The notes under the pieces: model-generated | What the model saw: the letters and a program-made list of their open reading frames with translations, nothing else | Told to the model about the DNA's origin: nothing | The model's database searches: none | Assembly: GCA_022750295.1 (NCBI GenBank) | Contig: JAKIVZ010000009.1 | Span: 1-64,000, forward strand | DNA length: 64,000 nt | Direction of reading: 5' to 3' | DNA from: Candidatus Lutacidiplasma silvani | GTDB taxonomy: Archaea > Thermoplasmatota > Thermoplasmata > Lutacidiplasmatales > UBA184 | Part shown: positions 62,801 to 64,000 of the stretch, piece by piece | Layout: the number at the start of each line of letters is the position of its first letter | Position numbering within the stretch: the stretch's first letter is position 1 | Program-made: the position numbers and the translations under genes

Positions 62801-64000
62801 GTCGAGGGCGACGTCGAGCATGAGGTTCCCGCGCTCGAGGGCGACGTCGGCGCGGGTGGGGTCGAGCCGGAACAGGGCGTCGTACGCCGACGGAAGTTCC
62901 GCGGTCCGTCCGAGCTCGCGGAGGAGCCGGGTCCGCTCCCGGACCCACTCGATCGAATCCGGCTGGTGCGTGAGGAGGTCCCCGTACAGGGCGAGCGCCC
63001 CCTCCCGGTCGCCCGCCGCGGCCAGCGCCTTCGCCAGATCGGCCTTCGCGCCGAAGTCGGTCGGCTCCTCCTCGACGAGCGCGCGGGCGAAGGCGACCAT
63101 CAGCTCCGGGCGGCCGTTCGACCGCGCCGCGTCGACCGCCTTCCGGAGCTCCGCGGTCGCGTTGGGGTGGGCCTTCTGGATCCGGGCGTAGGTGGCGAAC
63201 GCGTCCTCGGGGGCGCCGGCCTCGAGCTGGAACTCGGCGAGCGAGCGGAGCGCCTCGAGGTTGTCCGGAGAGCCCTCGAGAAGCTGACCGCAGGTGGCGA
63301 TCCCGAGCTTCGGGTCGTCGGTCCGCCGGGCGAGCTCTTGCAACGCGTGAAGGTTCGCGAAGTTCTGGGGCTCCGCGTCCCGAAGCTTGGTGCGGACCTC
63401 GACGGCCAGGGCGAGCTCGGCGCCCGCGGCCTCGAGCCGCTCGGCGATCTCGGCGAGTTGGACAGCGTCGAGCGGGGTGGGGCCCTCGACCGCCGACCGG
63501 AACGCCGCGATCCCCTCCGGGGTGCGGCCCAGCGCGAGGTCGAGTCGACCGGCGAGGAGCAGGAGCCGCGCGTCCTCGGGGTGGCGCTCCCGGAGCGGGC
63601 CCACCGCCGCGAGCGCCTTGTCGAGCTCCCCGACCGCGGCGAGAAGCTCTGCGTGCGCGAGCTGGAGTTCCGCATCGTCGGGGTTGTCCGCGAGGAGCGC
63701 CTCGGCGGCCTCGAGCGCCGGACGGTCGCCGCCCTGCGACCGGGCGAGCTGGAGCTTTGCCTTCAGGGCGCCGGAGTGGTTCGGCGACGCCTTCAGCGCC
63801 TTCTCGACGTACTGCATCGACGCGACGTCGAGCTGCTGAGCCCGAAGGTACGCCTCGGCGGCGTCGTTGCCCCGGCCCTGGAGTTTCAGCGCATCCCCCT
63901 TGGTCGCCCAGATCCCCTTGTCGTGGGGGTTCGCCTCGAGCGCTTTTTCCAGCAGTGGAACGACCCGGTCCACGTCGCGGTTCTGCGCGAGGAGGACGAG
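59840..64000 (-). CDS. Giant TPR protein with C-terminal zinc ribbon, cut by the window edge
   Basis: The track ORF begins at a GTG at 63973, but the frame is open to the window end (VLLAQNRDVDRVVPLLEKAL), so the N-terminus is missing. About 1000 residues are tetratricopeptide repeats (e.g. PNHSGALKAKLQLARSQGG, AETAYEEALRLGLEDPDLLWGA, ALALYEHATTVAPSNKYAWCSRGLALLATGRPDDA). Next come helical segments, a Pro/Ala-rich linker, a zinc ribbon (CVGCGGVATVVHGCGAPVCMHCIAEFRTCPKCG) and another Pro-rich tail. TPRs are protein scaffolds. It may organise the SPFH/zinc-ribbon membrane complex 93 bp downstream, which is inference. Confidence 0.85.
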   Translation of the reverse strand, partial: LVLLAQNRDVDRVVPLLEKALEANPHDKGIWATKGDALKLQGRGNDAAEAYLRAQQLDVASMQYVEKALKASPNHSGALKAKLQLARSQGGDRPALEAAEALLADNPDDAELQLAHAELLAAVGELDKALAAVGPLRERHPEDARLLLLAGRLDLALGRTPEGIAAFRSAVEGPTPLDAVQLAEIAERLEAAGAELALAVEVRTKLRDAEPQNFANLHALQELARRTDDPKLGIATCGQLLEGSPDNLEALRSLAEFQLEAGAPEDAFATYARIQKAHPNATAELRKAVDAARSNGRPELMVAFARALVEEEPTDFGAKADLAKALAAAGDREGALALYGDLLTHQPDSIEWVRERTRLLRELGRTAELPSAYDALFRLDPTRADVALERGNLMLDVALDRPEGSPERSDAARAALVSYERASLDTSLAEASLLGLARASRLVADHDRAIRAYRQFLQLGTNSQRADVQKELGHALRETGQLAAAETAYEEALRLGLEDPDLLWGAVEVLSQQNDEAKALRFLDVLLGRDPKNPMFLRRRGQLLLKSGHRTEGLQALNAAVDAAGADPHVRFEVAEALRAQGAYVDAVQQYRQALQLDPKSRPGRLALAETLVVAGRYNEAIPIVDELLTDDPNDIGAWKSRADAYRSLGRTADLQYSLQAILLLDPNHAPALLEQFRLHQQAGEKPEAYEALHQMLAAEGADASDPALFLQAGDLAAELGRGEEANRAYERAASLDPSLLGEIANRRARLRLAAGRPDLALEVLDQTLAQGPASERPVGTLLLRAEILMALERQPEAQAVYEQVRQLEPRSPSALGGIGRCLLDQGKHADAKSFLAQAIPQVPPNATLFLLLGEAESGLGDLPGAVEAVRKGAEALPKSTELWVRLGELYIAREAWSDGATAYAHAIALDAANPDQMLRAGFVAEKLGHPNEALALYEHATTVAPSNKYAWCSRGLALLATGRPDDARESFDRSLALDSDFVAAKEGRQSALQKTREGQVERFGREALVLEAKTRRAVTRNDLFVTLHVPFDLLEPVLQALSRNVKVDLDRLDEDEMKELEGASYRLVTAALEHRPDGLDRRGFTLADVAVLCPPSTTLPQIQRLFGYVRTVLELDVRPENLKLTPDVEELARRALLLPENQRTLFQVVRTLKVGLFKARLIKAVETAGTAVHAPLPSLDLGQYGPEFRGSEPAEPDDADFFPAGSAGIPSPAPPASNFAAPVPAPAARAPSGPAPRAAPSGARCVGCGGVATVVHGCGAPVCMHCIAEFRTCPKCGQPVALPAPRAAAPTAAPAHAATRASHSESGGKPVHPAKDDHAKPKPPAPAGHAPPKPGSAEAGSHPSGKTNPARPPAPVAPVPSAPAEPVPAKPPRPPRDRTDDEPRL

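Overview
The window looks like chromosome of a GC-rich, heterotrophic archaeon of the Thermoplasmatota. The reasons are: leaderless-type TATA boxes 24-30 nt before many starts, archaeal tRNA genes without encoded CCA, a thermopsin-family acid protease, secreted proteins ending in the 'F-E-x-GLP-x-x-x-W' beta domain common in Thermoplasmata, an archaeal-type thiolase-DUF35 gene pair, an Hjc-like endonuclease, and very GC-rich third positions. The soil lineage Lutacidiplasmatales would fit, but that is inference. Because of the GC bias most ORF-track entries are antisense or out-of-frame shadows.

Region by region. 1-3000: an AbiE (type IV toxin-antitoxin) locus whose antitoxin AbiEi is intact and whose toxin AbiEii is broken by an amber codon and a frameshift, next to a dead IS66-family element with 11-12 bp terminal inverted repeats. 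3000-4420: small membrane genes and a frameshifted zinc-ribbon gene. 4655-7660: a DUF4760-like protein, a stand-alone EF-Tu domain-II protein, an ArsR-SRPBCC operon and an AhpD-like protein. 8068-12596: an apparent export/redox operon (secreted thioredoxin-fold protein, secreted carboxypeptidase-regulatory-like protein, thioredoxin-CcdA fusion). 12866-18708: secreted protein, glycosyltransferase, solitary N6-adenine methyltransferase, MsrB, alpha/beta hydrolase. 18837-25102: thermopsin, an ABC exporter pair, an M29-like aminopeptidase with altered ligands. 25218-32410: small enzymes and binding proteins (DUF4760, two SRPBCC, GyrI-like, MBL, VOC, DUF72), plus a 55-aa ribbon-helix-helix gene absent from the ORF track.

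32678-38477: a secreted beta-propeller protein, tRNA-Thr(UGU) and a cellulose-synthase-like glycosyltransferase. 39246-43226: a three-gene operon of PKD and sequon-rich surface proteins; its last product combines extracellular PKD domains, a membrane helix and a cytoplasmic winged helix, so it looks like a membrane-tethered transcription regulator. 43453-52450: metabolic genes (urocanate hydratase, acyl-CoA ligase, Nudix, PIN, dienelactone-hydrolase-like, SCP2, FMN reductase, 3-hydroxyacyl-CoA dehydrogenase).

52551-52665 is a tRNA-Ser(GCU) gene whose 3' half is separated from the rest by a ~31-nt hairpin intron in the T-loop, the clearest unusual feature here. 52780-64000: VOC protein, then an overlapping operon Hjc-like nuclease, thiolase (nucleophilic Cys replaced by Ser), DUF35, divergent from an AAA+ ATPase and zinc-ribbon pair, followed by a membrane protein/zinc-ribbon/SPFH operon and a giant TPR protein with a C-terminal zinc ribbon that runs off the window edge. 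Zinc ribbons recur in five neighbouring genes of this last block.
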